Origin: Pseudomonas rhizoryzae
Lineage (GTDB): Bacteria > Pseudomonadota > Gammaproteobacteria > Pseudomonadales > Pseudomonadaceae
Assembly: GCF_005250615.1 (NCBI RefSeq)
Contig: NZ_SULM01000002.1
Location: 186,001 to 250,000, forward strand
DNA: 64,000 nucleotides
Direction of reading: 5' to 3'
In this document: positions 35,697 to 44,267 of the stretch, one piece after another
How positions within the stretch are numbered: position 1 is the first letter of the stretch
Layout of the letters: every line of letters begins with the position of its first letter
Notes under the pieces: model-generated
What the model was told of the DNA's origin: nothing
Database searches by the model: none
What the model saw: the letters and a program-made list of their open reading frames with translations, nothing else
Program-made: the position numbers and the translations under genes

Positions 35697-35790
35697 GCGA
35701 GCCTGGCAGGAACCCCGCGTCAGCCCGCCCGGTCCCACCCTTGGGTCGGCCAGGCCAGCACGGTTCGGGCACCCTGCCGAGGACGATCTC

Positions 35791-36672
35791 ATGCGTTCCC
35801 TGCTATTCACCACCGCGCTCGTTGGCGGGCTGTTGTCCGCGGGCGCCACCAGCGCCGAATCCCGAAGCGTCCCCTCCATCGAGACCGAAGACGCCACCCT
35901 GGGCAGCGTGGACGTCAGCGAGACGTCTAGACGCTTCCATCCGCAGCTGGGCCTCGATGTCCGCAACGGCGACTTTTCCCGTGGCAACTACGACGACGAC
36001 GCGGCCAGTCTCGAGCGCATCCCGCTGCACGCCCAGGTGGGTTTCGCCCTGGACCTGCACCAGGCACCCGCGGGCGCGACCGATGCCTGGCTGGTGTTCA
36101 GCAGCAGCAATGGCTTCCATACGCCTTCCAGCGACGAAAGGGTCAGCCCGCGGCGCTGGTACGAGAGCAACAACCTGCTGGGCCTGGTGGTCTCCCCGGC
36201 GGCGGGTTTGCGGGTCGGCTTCGTCTATACGGTCAAGACCAGTCCCAACGATGTGGCGGCCACGACCCAGGAAGCCAGCCTGACCCTGGCCTACCAGGCC
36301 GACTCGGGCCTGGGCGCCTGGCGACCGGGCCTGGCGGTGACCACCCGCACCCAGGGCGATGGCGGCCTCTATACCCAGGGCAGCCTGGAACCCGGACTGG
36401 ACCTCTCGGCCAGTGGCCTGCGTCTGAGTTTCCCCAGTGCCCTGGGGGTGGGCTGGAACGGCTTCTATGGCCCGGACTCCGGCGATCGCCTCTATGCCCG
36501 CACCGGCTTGGCCCTGGAGCAGCCCTTCCGCTGGGGCGAGACACGCTGGAGCGCCCGCGCCGAGGCCCTGGCGCTCTATCGCGACGGCGCCCTGCGCGAG
36601 CTGAGTGGCCCGGAGGGTGAAACCGACGGTGTGGTGCCCCAGGTGACCCTCAGCCTGTCCATGGCCTATTAG
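35791..36672 (+). CDS. Predicted outer-membrane beta-barrel protein
   Basis: A 293-residue protein with a signal peptide (MRSLLFTTALVGGLLSAGATSA, then ESRS). The rest is a series of amphipathic strands (FHPQLGLDVRNGDF, LHAQVGFALDLHQ, LRVGFVYTVKTS, ASLTLAYQAD) ending in LSLSMAY with a C-terminal aromatic, typical of a barrel inserted by BAM. I do not recognise a specific family; a small channel or a MipA/phenol-degradation-like 'transporter' are possibilities. It stands alone. Its stop codon lies at the edge of the structured repeat copy 2. Confidence 0.65.
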   Translation: MRSLLFTTALVGGLLSAGATSAESRSVPSIETEDATLGSVDVSETSRRFHPQLGLDVRNGDFSRGNYDDDAASLERIPLHAQVGFALDLHQAPAGATDAWLVFSSSNGFHTPSSDERVSPRRWYESNNLLGLVVSPAAGLRVGFVYTVKTSPNDVAATTQEASLTLAYQADSGLGAWRPGLAVTTRTQGDGGLYTQGSLEPGLDLSASGLRLSFPSALGVGWNGFYGPDSGDRLYARTGLALEQPFRWGETRWSARAEALALYRDGALRELSGPEGETDGVVPQVTLSLSMAY

Positions 36673-36858
36673 AAGCTGTTCACGATCTCGCGAGCTAGAG
36701 CCAAACAAGGCCTAGGCGGCCCCGCGAAAAGACCTGAGGAAGCGGATCGGACTCGCGCTCTAATTAACTCAGCATAAATGCGCACTCCGACGGGGCTGGC
36801 CTTCCAGGGGCTTTTCAACGCCGTTTGGCCGACGCGCAGCAGATCATAAACAGCTTCT
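36671..36858 (+). repeat. Structured dispersed repeat, copy 2
   Basis: A roughly 188-bp element between the convergent beta-barrel and glutaminase genes. It aligns with the reverse complement of 25952-26123 over the core (GCGAGCTAGAGCCAAACAAG; GCGGATCGGACTCGCGCTC; CTTTTCAACGCCGTTTGG). Stems: outer AAGCTGTT with AACAGCTT (36673-36680, 36849-36856), extended by ACGATCT/AGATCAT; middle GCCAAAC with GTTTGGC (36700-36706, 36823-36829); inner GAAAAG..CCT with AGG..CTTTTC (36726-36735, 36806-36816). The outer stem differs from copy 1 yet pairs. Both flanking stop codons fall within or at the arms. Confidence 0.85.
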
Positions 36859-37799
36859 TAGCCCAGCGGCGCCACGCCCAGCCCTTCCACCAGCGCCTCC
36901 AGCGCACGCAGGCCGGCCACCGAGTTGCCGTAGCTGTCCAGGCGTGGCGACCAGACGCAGATGCTCAGTTGCCCAGGCACGATGGCGACGATACCGCCGC
37001 CGACCCCGCTCTTGCCTGGCAGGCCGACGCGCCAGGCGAAGTCGCCGGCGGCGTCGTAGAGGCCGCAGGTCAGCAGCAGGGCATTGAGTTGGCGGGTCTG
37101 CTGGGGCGTGACCACCGCCTGGCCGTCCTGGGGATTGACCCCACCGTTGGCCAGGAAGGCGAAGGCCCGCGCCACGTCGACGCAATTCATGGCCAGGGCG
37201 CAGCCGTGGAAATAGACGTCGAGGACGTCGTCGACCTCGCTGTGCAGGTTGCCGTAGGCCTTCATCAGATAGGCCAGGGCGGCGTTGCGCGCCTTGTGCT
37301 CCATCTCCGAGCGGGCCACGCGGTCGTCGAAATTGAGCGCCGGATTACCGGCCAGGCGCCGCGCCTGTTCGCGCATCATCCAGTGGATGGACATGATGCG
37401 CGACACCAGCAACTCGCAGATCAGCACCGCCCCCGCGTTGATGAAGGGATTGCGCGGGATGCCCTTCTCCTCTTCCAACTGCACCATGGAATTGAAGGCC
37501 TGGCCGGAAGGCTCGCGGCCGACCCGAGTCCAGATGTCCGCCTCGTCCAGGCGCTGCATGGCGATCACCAGGTTGAGCACCTTGGAGATGGACTGGATGG
37601 AGAAGGGGGTAGCGGCCTCCCCCGCCTGCCATACCTGGCCGTGGACGTCGCACACGGCAATGCCGAAGCGATCCGGCGCTACCTCGGCCAGGGCCGGGAT
37701 GTAGTCGGCCACCTTGCCTTCGCCGAAGTGGCGCGGCGCGGCGGCGGCGATACGGTCAAGCAGGGGTTGCAACAGGCGGCGGTCGAAGGGCTCTGGCAT
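36858..37799 (-). CDS. glsA: Glutaminase
   Basis: A 313-residue serine-type glutaminase (GlsA/YbaS family) that hydrolyses glutamine to glutamate and ammonia. The SxxK dyad is S70/K73 in FSIQSISKVLNLVIA; EEEKGIPRNPFINAGAVL and GGVNPQDGQAVVTP are family blocks, and GLPGKSGVGGGIVAIVP is the C-terminal active-site segment. The ATG at 37799 starts MPEPFDRRLLQPLLDRI; 38 upstream codons in frame are not similar. Convergent with the beta-barrel gene over repeat copy 2; downstream of, but 49 bp from, the histidine kinase, so probably separate. Confidence 0.95.
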   Translation of the reverse strand: MPEPFDRRLLQPLLDRIAAAAPRHFGEGKVADYIPALAEVAPDRFGIAVCDVHGQVWQAGEAATPFSIQSISKVLNLVIAMQRLDEADIWTRVGREPSGQAFNSMVQLEEEKGIPRNPFINAGAVLICELLVSRIMSIHWMMREQARRLAGNPALNFDDRVARSEMEHKARNAALAYLMKAYGNLHSEVDDVLDVYFHGCALAMNCVDVARAFAFLANGGVNPQDGQAVVTPQQTRQLNALLLTCGLYDAAGDFAWRVGLPGKSGVGGGIVAIVPGQLSICVWSPRLDSYGNSVAGLRALEALVEGLGVAPLG

Positions 37800-37848
37800 G
37801 ACGAGTCCGAAGCGGGCGGGGGCGCCAAGTGTAGGGGCCGTTCCGGTC

Positions 37849-39165
37849 TCAGGCGAGCCCCTGGCGCGGCGGCAATGGCAGGCGGATCTCGAATCGAGCG
37901 CCACCCTGGGCACCGGCGCTCAGGTCCAGCCGGCCACCCTGGTTTTCCACCGCGCGCCGGCTGATGGCCAGGCCCAGGCCGAAGCCGCCGGTGGCGCGGT
38001 CACGACTGCGATCCAGGCGATAGAAGGGTTCGAAGACCCGCTCGCGCTCCGCCGCGGGAATCCCCTCGCCGTCATCCTCGACGGCGATCAGCAACGCGTC
38101 GCCGTCGCCACGGACCGCTACCCAGACCTCGCGCTGGCAATAACGCAGGGCGTTGCCGACGAGATTCTGCAGGGCGCGGGCGGTGAGGCGTGGCGCCAGT
38201 TTGGCCCGCCTGGGCGCCTGCGTCAGGTCCAGGTGCATCACGACGCCGCGGCGCTCCTGCTCTTCGGCGAAGTCGGCCAGCACGCTGTCGAGAAAGGCTT
38301 CGAGTTCCAGGCTCAGGCGTTCGGGCGGCTGCTGGCTGCTCTGCAGGCGGGCAAAGGACAGCAATTCGTCGACCAGGGCATCCAGTTCGCGGACGTGGCG
38401 CACCAGTTGCTCCAACTGGCGGTGAGTCTCGGTCGGTAGCGGATCGGCCTGCAGCAGCGCCAGGCCGAATTCCAGGCGCGACAGCGGCGTGCGCAGCTCG
38501 TGGGAGACGGCGTTGAGCAGATCGCGCTGCTGGACGATCAGCGCCTCCAGCTCCTGGGCCATGTCATCGAAGGCCCGCGCCAGCTCGCCGATGTCCGAGC
38601 GCGGCGAGATGGCGGTGCGTTCACCGAGATGGCCCTTGCCCAGCCGCGCCGCGGTACGCCGCAGCCGTTCCAGGTCGCGCCAGTGGGGGCGCAGCCAGAC
38701 ATAGAGGCAGACCAGCAAGGCCGCGCCGATCAGGGCGTTCATCGCCCAGTAGGTCAGGGCGATGTCGGTGGGTGCCTCGGGAATGCCGACCCAGAGCACC
38801 TGATCCGTCGGCAGCGGTACCAGGGCCGCACTGGGCTCGCCATAGTCACCCAGGCGTACCCGGCGCTGGCCGGCGGCCAGGTCGGCGCGCTCCTCCGGAC
38901 TGAGGGCGTGATCCTCAAGCGGGACCAGCCGCAGGCTGATGGGCGCCAGTTCGGCGGTCAATTCCTCTTGCAACGCCGGCCAGCGCTCCGGCGGCGCCTG
39001 GATGAAGGCACGCTGCACCAGGCCGAGCGGGCCGTGCAGTTGCTCCAGGGTGTAGCGGCTGTAGCGCTCGTCGAACACCCTAAGCAGCGCTTCGGGCACC
39101 AGGTAGCTGGCCGCACCGTAGGTCACCAGCAGGATGAGGTAGAGCCGGACGAGGATCTTGAGCAT
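37849..39165 (-). CDS. RstB-like sensor histidine kinase
   Basis: A 438-residue classical kinase. An N-terminal helix (about 7-27), a periplasmic region to about 165 and a second helix (about 170-190, AMNALIGAALLVCLYVWL) are followed by HAMP, HisKA with the acceptor His in NAVSHELRTPLSRLEFGLAL, and a HATPase domain (QNLVGNALRYC, DDGEGI, GGFGLGLAIS). The LSRLEFGLALL context is characteristic of the RstB group. Its ATG directly follows the regulator's TAG with no gap, so they are one operon. Neighbouring RND pump genes suggest control of envelope or drug stress. Confidence 0.9.
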   Translation of the reverse strand: MLKILVRLYLILLVTYGAASYLVPEALLRVFDERYSRYTLEQLHGPLGLVQRAFIQAPPERWPALQEELTAELAPISLRLVPLEDHALSPEERADLAAGQRRVRLGDYGEPSAALVPLPTDQVLWVGIPEAPTDIALTYWAMNALIGAALLVCLYVWLRPHWRDLERLRRTAARLGKGHLGERTAISPRSDIGELARAFDDMAQELEALIVQQRDLLNAVSHELRTPLSRLEFGLALLQADPLPTETHRQLEQLVRHVRELDALVDELLSFARLQSSQQPPERLSLELEAFLDSVLADFAEEQERRGVVMHLDLTQAPRRAKLAPRLTARALQNLVGNALRYCQREVWVAVRGDGDALLIAVEDDGEGIPAAERERVFEPFYRLDRSRDRATGGFGLGLAISRRAVENQGGRLDLSAGAQGGARFEIRLPLPPRQGLA

Positions 39166-39897
39166 CTATTCCCACTCGGCCCGACTGAGGAGATACCCCT
39201 TGCCCCAGACGGTCTTGATCCGCCGGGCTTCGCCGGGGTGCTCCTCGAAGCGGCGGCGCAGCTTGGAGATGGCCACGTCCACCGAACGGTCGACACCGTT
39301 GAATTCGATGCCGCGCAGTTGCTGGATCAACTGATCGCGACTGAGCACCTCGCCGGCATGACGCATGAGGATCGCCAACAGGTTGAATTCGGTGGACGAC
39401 AGCTCCACCAGTTGGTCTCGCCACCAGACCTGGCGCTCGCTCGCCAACAGGCGCAACTGGCCGATACTCAATTGATCCACCTCGCCCGGCGTTTCGCCCA
39501 ACTGGCAGCGGCGCAGCAGGGTGCGGATGCGCGCCAGCAGCACCCGCGGTTCGCAGGGCTTGCTGACGTAGTCGTCGGCACCGATCTCCAGGCCCAGCAC
39601 CTGGTCGTGGCTGTCGTCCAGGGCGGTGAGCATCAGGATCGGCAGGCCCGGCTGGGCGGCGCGTAGCTGACGGCAGACCTGCAGGCCATCCAGCCCGGGC
39701 AGCATGACGTCGAGCACCACCAGCTGCGGGCGCAGCCGTTGCACCGCGGCCAGGGCCTCGTCGCCGCGGCCGATCACGGTCACGGCATAGCCCTGGCGCC
39801 CCAGGTAGGTGGCGATGAGCTCGGCCAGGGCGGTGTCGTCTTCGACGATGAGCAAAGGGATCACGGCAGGTCTTCGCGGCGGGAAAGTGCCGAGCAT
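39166..39897 (-). CDS. RstA-like OmpR-family response regulator
   Basis: A 243-residue regulator with a receiver (acidic pair in LLIVEDDTALAE, phospho-acceptor in LVVLDVMLPGLDG, switch Lys in YVSKPCEPR) and a winged-helix DNA-binding domain (ELSSTEFNLLAILMRHAGEV, VDVAISKLRRRFEE, IKTVWGKGYLLS). The ATG at 39897 has a GC-rich hairpin right over its ribosome site; an in-frame GTG at 39864 is an alternative and begins at VIPLLIVEDD. It is transcribed with the RstB-like kinase and divergent from the RND pump, which it probably controls. Confidence 0.9.
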   Translation of the reverse strand: MLGTFPPRRPAVIPLLIVEDDTALAELIATYLGRQGYAVTVIGRGDEALAAVQRLRPQLVVLDVMLPGLDGLQVCRQLRAAQPGLPILMLTALDDSHDQVLGLEIGADDYVSKPCEPRVLLARIRTLLRRCQLGETPGEVDQLSIGQLRLLASERQVWWRDQLVELSSTEFNLLAILMRHAGEVLSRDQLIQQLRGIEFNGVDRSVDVAISKLRRRFEEHPGEARRIKTVWGKGYLLSRAEWE

Positions 39898-39902
39898 AGC
39901 CG

Positions 39903-39928
39903 AGCCCCGCGTGGGCGAGCGCGGGGCT
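39903..39928 (-). promoter_or_regulatory. Hairpin in the leader of the RstA-like gene
   Basis: A perfect 9-bp GC stem, AGCCCCGCG (39903-39911) with CGCGGGGCT (39920-39928), lies 5 bp upstream of the ATG at 39897 on the minus strand and would cover its ribosome-binding site. It may limit translation, act as a terminator of a transcript arriving from the right, or indicate that the real start is the GTG at 39864. Confidence 0.5.
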
Positions 39929-39950
39929 TAACACTCTTTCACAAGAGACC

Positions 39951-39964
39951 TACAGACGTTTACA
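39951..39964. promoter_or_regulatory. RstA-box-like direct repeat
   Basis: TACAGACGTTTACA contains two TACA units 10 bp apart and closely resembles the E. coli RstA box (TACA-N6-TTACA type). It lies between the RstA-like regulator and the RND operon, 52 bp before the adaptor start, where an OmpR-type activator could bind. Binding is inferred from consensus. Confidence 0.55.
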
Positions 39965-40015
39965 GGGAGGCCCCAGCGGGACGCCTACCATGGCGCTGTC
40001 CTGGAGGAAGCCCCG

Positions 40016-41167
40016 ATGTCCCTGTCCCGCCCTGCCCTCGGCAGCCTCGTGCTGCTTTGCCTGTTGCTCGCCGCCTGCGACCGTCCGGCCACGGAAGCCG
40101 CCGTCCCGCCCGTACCCAGGGTGCAGGTAGAAACGCTGCGTGCCACGTCCCTGGCCATCGCCAGCGAACTCAGTGGCCGCCTGGTGGCGCCCCGTACCGC
40201 GGAAGTGCGCGCACGGGTCGCCGGGATCGTGCTGCAGCGGGTGTTTCGCGAGGGCAGCGAGGTCAAGGCGGGCGAGGTGCTGTTCCGTATCGATCCGGCG
40301 CCGCTGCAGGCCGAGGTGGACAGCGCCACCGCCGCCCTGCGCAAGGCCGAGGCCAGCGCCTTCCAGGCGCGCCGGCTGGCGGAGCGCTATGCGGCGCTGG
40401 TGGAGAGCGAGGCGATCAGTCGCCAGGCGCAGGACAATGCCCGCGGTGCCAGCCTGCAAGCCGAGGCGGACGTCGCCGCAGCCCAGGCGGCGCTCAGGCG
40501 GGCGCGGCTGAATCTGGGCTATGCCACGGTCACCGCGCCCATCGCCGGGCGCATCGGCAAGGCATTGGTCAGCGAAGGTGCGCTGGTCGGCCAGGGCGAC
40601 GCCACGCCGCTGGCGATCATCCAGCAGTTGGACCCCATCCATGCCGATGTCACCCAGTCCACCCGCCAGCTCAAGAGGCTGCGCGATGCGCTACGGGACG
40701 GCCGGCTGCAACAGGTGGCACCGGACCAGGCACGGGTGACCCTGCTGCAGGAAGACGGCAGCCCCTACCCGGAGAGTGGCCGCCTGCTGTTCGCCGATCT
40801 CGCGGTGGACGCCACCACCGGGCAGATCACCTTGCGCAGCCAGTTTCCCAATCCACGGCGCGATCTCTTGCCCGGTAGCTTCGTGCGGGTACGCCTGGAA
40901 CAGGCACGGCTCGACCAGGGTTTGAGCCTGCCGCAACGCGCGGTGCAGCGTAGCGCCGGCGGCCAGGCCCAGGTCTGGGTGGTGGACGCTGAGAACAAGC
41001 TCGCGCTGCGTGAAGTGCAAGTGGGGCCGGTGGTGGACGGTCGCTGGGTGGTGGAGTCCGGCCTCGCTGCCGGTGAGCGGGTACTGCTCTCGGGTCTGCA
41101 ACAGGCGCAGCCGGGCCTGGTGGTGGAGCCGCAGGAAGCCCAGACCGCCGCGGTGGAGGCGCACTGA
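40016..41167 (+). CDS. RND efflux periplasmic adaptor (MexA/AcrA-type lipoprotein)
   Basis: A 383-residue membrane-fusion protein. The signal peptide ends in the lipobox LLAAC (Cys20), anchoring it to the inner membrane. Domains: beta-barrel and lipoyl halves (VRARVAGIVLQRVFREGSEV with VTAPIAGRIGKALVSEGALV), a coiled alpha-hairpin of about 100-165 (ALRKAEASAFQARRLAERYAAL) and a membrane-proximal region (DLLPGSFVRVRLEQ). Its stop overlaps the pump's start (TGATG), so both are made together. It bridges the RND pump to an outer-membrane channel, for which no gene is present here. Confidence 0.93.
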   Translation: MSLSRPALGSLVLLCLLLAACDRPATEAAVPPVPRVQVETLRATSLAIASELSGRLVAPRTAEVRARVAGIVLQRVFREGSEVKAGEVLFRIDPAPLQAEVDSATAALRKAEASAFQARRLAERYAALVESEAISRQAQDNARGASLQAEADVAAAQAALRRARLNLGYATVTAPIAGRIGKALVSEGALVGQGDATPLAIIQQLDPIHADVTQSTRQLKRLRDALRDGRLQQVAPDQARVTLLQEDGSPYPESGRLLFADLAVDATTGQITLRSQFPNPRRDLLPGSFVRVRLEQARLDQGLSLPQRAVQRSAGGQAQVWVVDAENKLALREVQVGPVVDGRWVVESGLAAGERVLLSGLQQAQPGLVVEPQEAQTAAVEAH

Positions 41168-44100
41168 TGGCCAACTTCTTCATCGACCGCCCGGTGTTCG
41201 CCTGGGTGGTGGCGCTGTTCATCCTGCTCGCCGGCCTGCTGGCCCTTCCGCAGTTGCCGGTGGCCCAGTATCCCAACGTGGCGCCGCCACAGATCGAGCT
41301 GACCCTGAGCTATCCGGGCGCCTCGCCGCAGACCCTGGACGAGAGCGTGGTCAGCCTCGTCGAGCAGGAGCTCAATGGCGTCAATCACCTGCTCTATTTC
41401 TCGTCCAGCAGCAGCCAGGGCAGCGCCACCCTGACCGTGACCTTCCAGCCCGGCACCGATCCGGAGCTGGCCAAGGTGGACATCCAGAATCGTCTCAAGG
41501 TGGTGGAGCCGCGCCTGCCGCGGGCGGTCACCCAGCAGGGCATCCAGATCGAGGAAACCTCGGCCGGTTACCTGCTGTTCGTCACTCTCACGGCCACCGA
41601 CGAGCGGCTCGACACCACCGCCCTCAGTGACTACCTGGCGCGCAACGTGGTCAACGAACTGCGCCGGCTGGACGGCGTGGGCAAGGCCCAGCTGTTCGGC
41701 GCCGAGCACGCCCTGCGCGTCTGGCTCGATCCCAGCCGCCTGGTGGCGGTCGGCCTGACCCCCGCCGACGTGACCCGCGCCATCGCCGAGCAGAACGTCC
41801 AGGTGGCGGCCGGCAGTCTCGGCGAATTGCCCGCTCCGGCTGGCCAGGAACTGACCGCGCCAGTGCTGATCAAGGGTCAGCTCAGCGACCCGGCGGAATT
41901 CGCCGGCATCCTGCTGCGCGCCGGGGCCGATGGCTCCAGCGTGACCCTGGGCGACGTCGCCCGCATCGAGGTGGGCAGCCAGAGCTACAACTTCGGCACC
42001 CGGCTGGACGGCCAGCCCTCGGTCGCGGTGGGAGTGCAGCTGGCGCCCACCGCCAATGCCCTGGCCACTGCCAAGGCGGTACGCGCCAAGCTGGCCGAAC
42101 TGTCCCGGTACTTTCCGCCGGGCATGAAATACGACATCCCCTACGACACGGCGCCCTTCGTCGAGCTCTCCATCACCCAGGTGATCCATACCCTGCTGGA
42201 GGCCATGGTGCTGGTGTTCGCGGTGATGTACCTGTTCCTGCAGAAGCTGCGCTACACCCTGATCCCGACCCTGGTGGTGCCGGTGGCGCTGCTGGGCACC
42301 TGCGCCGTGCTCCTGGCGCTGGGCTACTCGATCAACGTGTTGACGCTGTTCGGCATGGTGCTGGCCATCGGCATCCTGGTGGACGACGCCATCGTGGTGG
42401 TGGAGAACGTCGAGCGAATCATGGCGACGGAAGGCCTCGCTCCGCGCGCCGCCACGCGCAAGGCCATGGGCGAGATCTCCGGCGCCATCGTCGGCATCAC
42501 CCTGGTGCTCACCGCGGTCTTCGTGCCCATGGCCTTCATGAGCGGCTCGGTCGGCGTCATCTATCGCCAGTTCTCGGCGTCCATGGCGGTGGCCATTCTC
42601 CTCTCCGCCTTTCTCGCCCTGAGCCTGACCCCGGCCCTATGCGCCACCCTACTCAAGCCGATTCCCCAGGGCACCCATGCCCGCGGCGGCTTCTTTGGCG
42701 CCTTCAACCGGGGTTTCGACCGCCTGACCGGCGGCTTCGAGAGCTGGGTGGCCCGCGCCATCCGCCGCCTGCTGCCGAATCTGGTGCTGTTCGCCGTCCT
42801 GCTGGTGGCCCTGGTGGCGCTCTATGGCCGCCTGCCCAGCGCCTTCCTGCCCACCGAAGACCAGGGCTATCTGATCACCGACATCCAGCTGCCGCCGGGA
42901 GCGACTCAGGAACGTACCCTCAAGGTGCTCGAACGCCTGGAACGCCATTACGCCGCGGAGCCGGGTGTGGCCAACGATCTCGTCCTGCTCGGCTTCAGCT
43001 TTTCCGGCAGCGGCCAGAACGCCGCCCTGGCCTTCACCACCCTCAAGGACTGGTCCGTCCGCGGTCCGGCCGACTCCGCCGCGGCCATCGCCGAGCGCGC
43101 CAATGCCGCCCTGGCCGGCGAGAGCGAGGCCCAGGGCTTCGCCGTACTGCCGCCGCCGGTGGAAGGCCTGGGCACCTCCAGCGGTTTCGAGGTACGCCTG
43201 CAGGACAGGTCCAATCGCGGCCAGGCGGCACTCAAGGCCGCACGGGATGAGTTGCAGGCCAAGCTGGTGGGCAATCCGATCATTGCCTACCTCCGCGAGA
43301 CCGCCCTGGCCGACAGCGCCCAGGTGCAACTGCTGGTGGATCGCCGCCAGGCCGCCGCCCTGGGGGTAGGGTTCAGCGCCCTCGGCGAGACCCTCGGCAT
43401 CGCCCTGGGCTCCAGCTATGTCAACGACTTCCCCAACCGCGGCCGGATGCAGCAGGTGATCGTCCAGGCCGACCTGGGCACGCGCAGCCAAGTGGACGAC
43501 CTGCTGCGGCTGGAAGTGCGCAACGAGCGCGGACGCATGGTGCCGCTGTCTGCCTTCGTCAGCGCCGACTGGACCCAGGGCCCGGCGCAGCTGTCGCGCT
43601 ACAACGGCTACCCAGCCATCAGCCTGGCCGGCGAGCCGCTGCCCGGTCACACCACCGGCGAGGCCATGGCCGAACTGGAGCGCCTGGCCGCCGAGTTGCC
43701 GCGCGGCTTCGCCCTGGAGTGGACGGCGCTGTCGCTGCAGGAACGCCTCTCCGCCGGCCAGGCGCCCCTGCTGCTGGGCCTGTCGCTGCTGGTGGTGTTC
43801 CTCTGCCTGGCGGCGCTCTACGAGAGCTGGTCGATTCCCACCGCGGTGCTGCTGGTGGTGCCCCTGGGGGTGCTCGGCGCGGTGCTGGCGGTGACCCTGA
43901 GGGGGATGCCCAACGACGTCTTCTTCAAGGTCGGCCTGATCACGGTGATCGGCCTCACGGCGAAGAACGCCATCCTGCTCATCGAATTCGCCAAGCGCCT
44001 GCACGACGGCGGTATGGATCTGTACGAAGCCACCTGCCGCGCCGCGCGGCTACGGCTGCGGCCCATCGTCATGACCTCCCTGGCCTTCATCCTCGGCGTG

Positions 44101-44265
44101 CTGCCCCTGGCGCTGGCCACCGGCGCCAGCTCGGCCAGCCAGCAGGCGGTGGGCACCGGGGTGATCGGCGGCATGCTCAGCGCCACCCTGGCGCTGATCT
44201 TCGTACCGGTGTTTTTCGTGCTGGTGCTGCGGACGGTCCGGCGCTGGCGCGCGCCGGACCGCTAG
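41167..44265 (+). CDS. HAE1-family RND multidrug efflux pump
   Basis: A 1032-residue trimeric proton-driven pump of the AcrB/MexB type. The N-terminus MANFFIDRPVFAWVVALFIL is the family signature, and the proton-relay aspartates appear in AIGILVDDAIVVVENVERIM (TM4). Two large periplasmic porter regions and 12 membrane helices are evident. The neighbouring SmeSR-like two-component pair and lack of an outer-membrane factor gene recall S. maltophilia SmeAB(C) or Pseudomonas Mex systems, but I cannot assign a specific Mex name. It probably uses a shared TolC/OprM channel. Ends 2 bp from the convergent MFS gene. Confidence 0.94.
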   Translation: MANFFIDRPVFAWVVALFILLAGLLALPQLPVAQYPNVAPPQIELTLSYPGASPQTLDESVVSLVEQELNGVNHLLYFSSSSSQGSATLTVTFQPGTDPELAKVDIQNRLKVVEPRLPRAVTQQGIQIEETSAGYLLFVTLTATDERLDTTALSDYLARNVVNELRRLDGVGKAQLFGAEHALRVWLDPSRLVAVGLTPADVTRAIAEQNVQVAAGSLGELPAPAGQELTAPVLIKGQLSDPAEFAGILLRAGADGSSVTLGDVARIEVGSQSYNFGTRLDGQPSVAVGVQLAPTANALATAKAVRAKLAELSRYFPPGMKYDIPYDTAPFVELSITQVIHTLLEAMVLVFAVMYLFLQKLRYTLIPTLVVPVALLGTCAVLLALGYSINVLTLFGMVLAIGILVDDAIVVVENVERIMATEGLAPRAATRKAMGEISGAIVGITLVLTAVFVPMAFMSGSVGVIYRQFSASMAVAILLSAFLALSLTPALCATLLKPIPQGTHARGGFFGAFNRGFDRLTGGFESWVARAIRRLLPNLVLFAVLLVALVALYGRLPSAFLPTEDQGYLITDIQLPPGATQERTLKVLERLERHYAAEPGVANDLVLLGFSFSGSGQNAALAFTTLKDWSVRGPADSAAAIAERANAALAGESEAQGFAVLPPPVEGLGTSSGFEVRLQDRSNRGQAALKAARDELQAKLVGNPIIAYLRETALADSAQVQLLVDRRQAAALGVGFSALGETLGIALGSSYVNDFPNRGRMQQVIVQADLGTRSQVDDLLRLEVRNERGRMVPLSAFVSADWTQGPAQLSRYNGYPAISLAGEPLPGHTTGEAMAELERLAAELPRGFALEWTALSLQERLSAGQAPLLLGLSLLVVFLCLAALYESWSIPTAVLLVVPLGVLGAVLAVTLRGMPNDVFFKVGLITVIGLTAKNAILLIEFAKRLHDGGMDLYEATCRAARLRLRPIVMTSLAFILGVLPLALATGASSASQQAVGTGVIGGMLSATLALIFVPVFFVLVLRTVRRWRAPDR

Positions 44266-44267
44266 CC

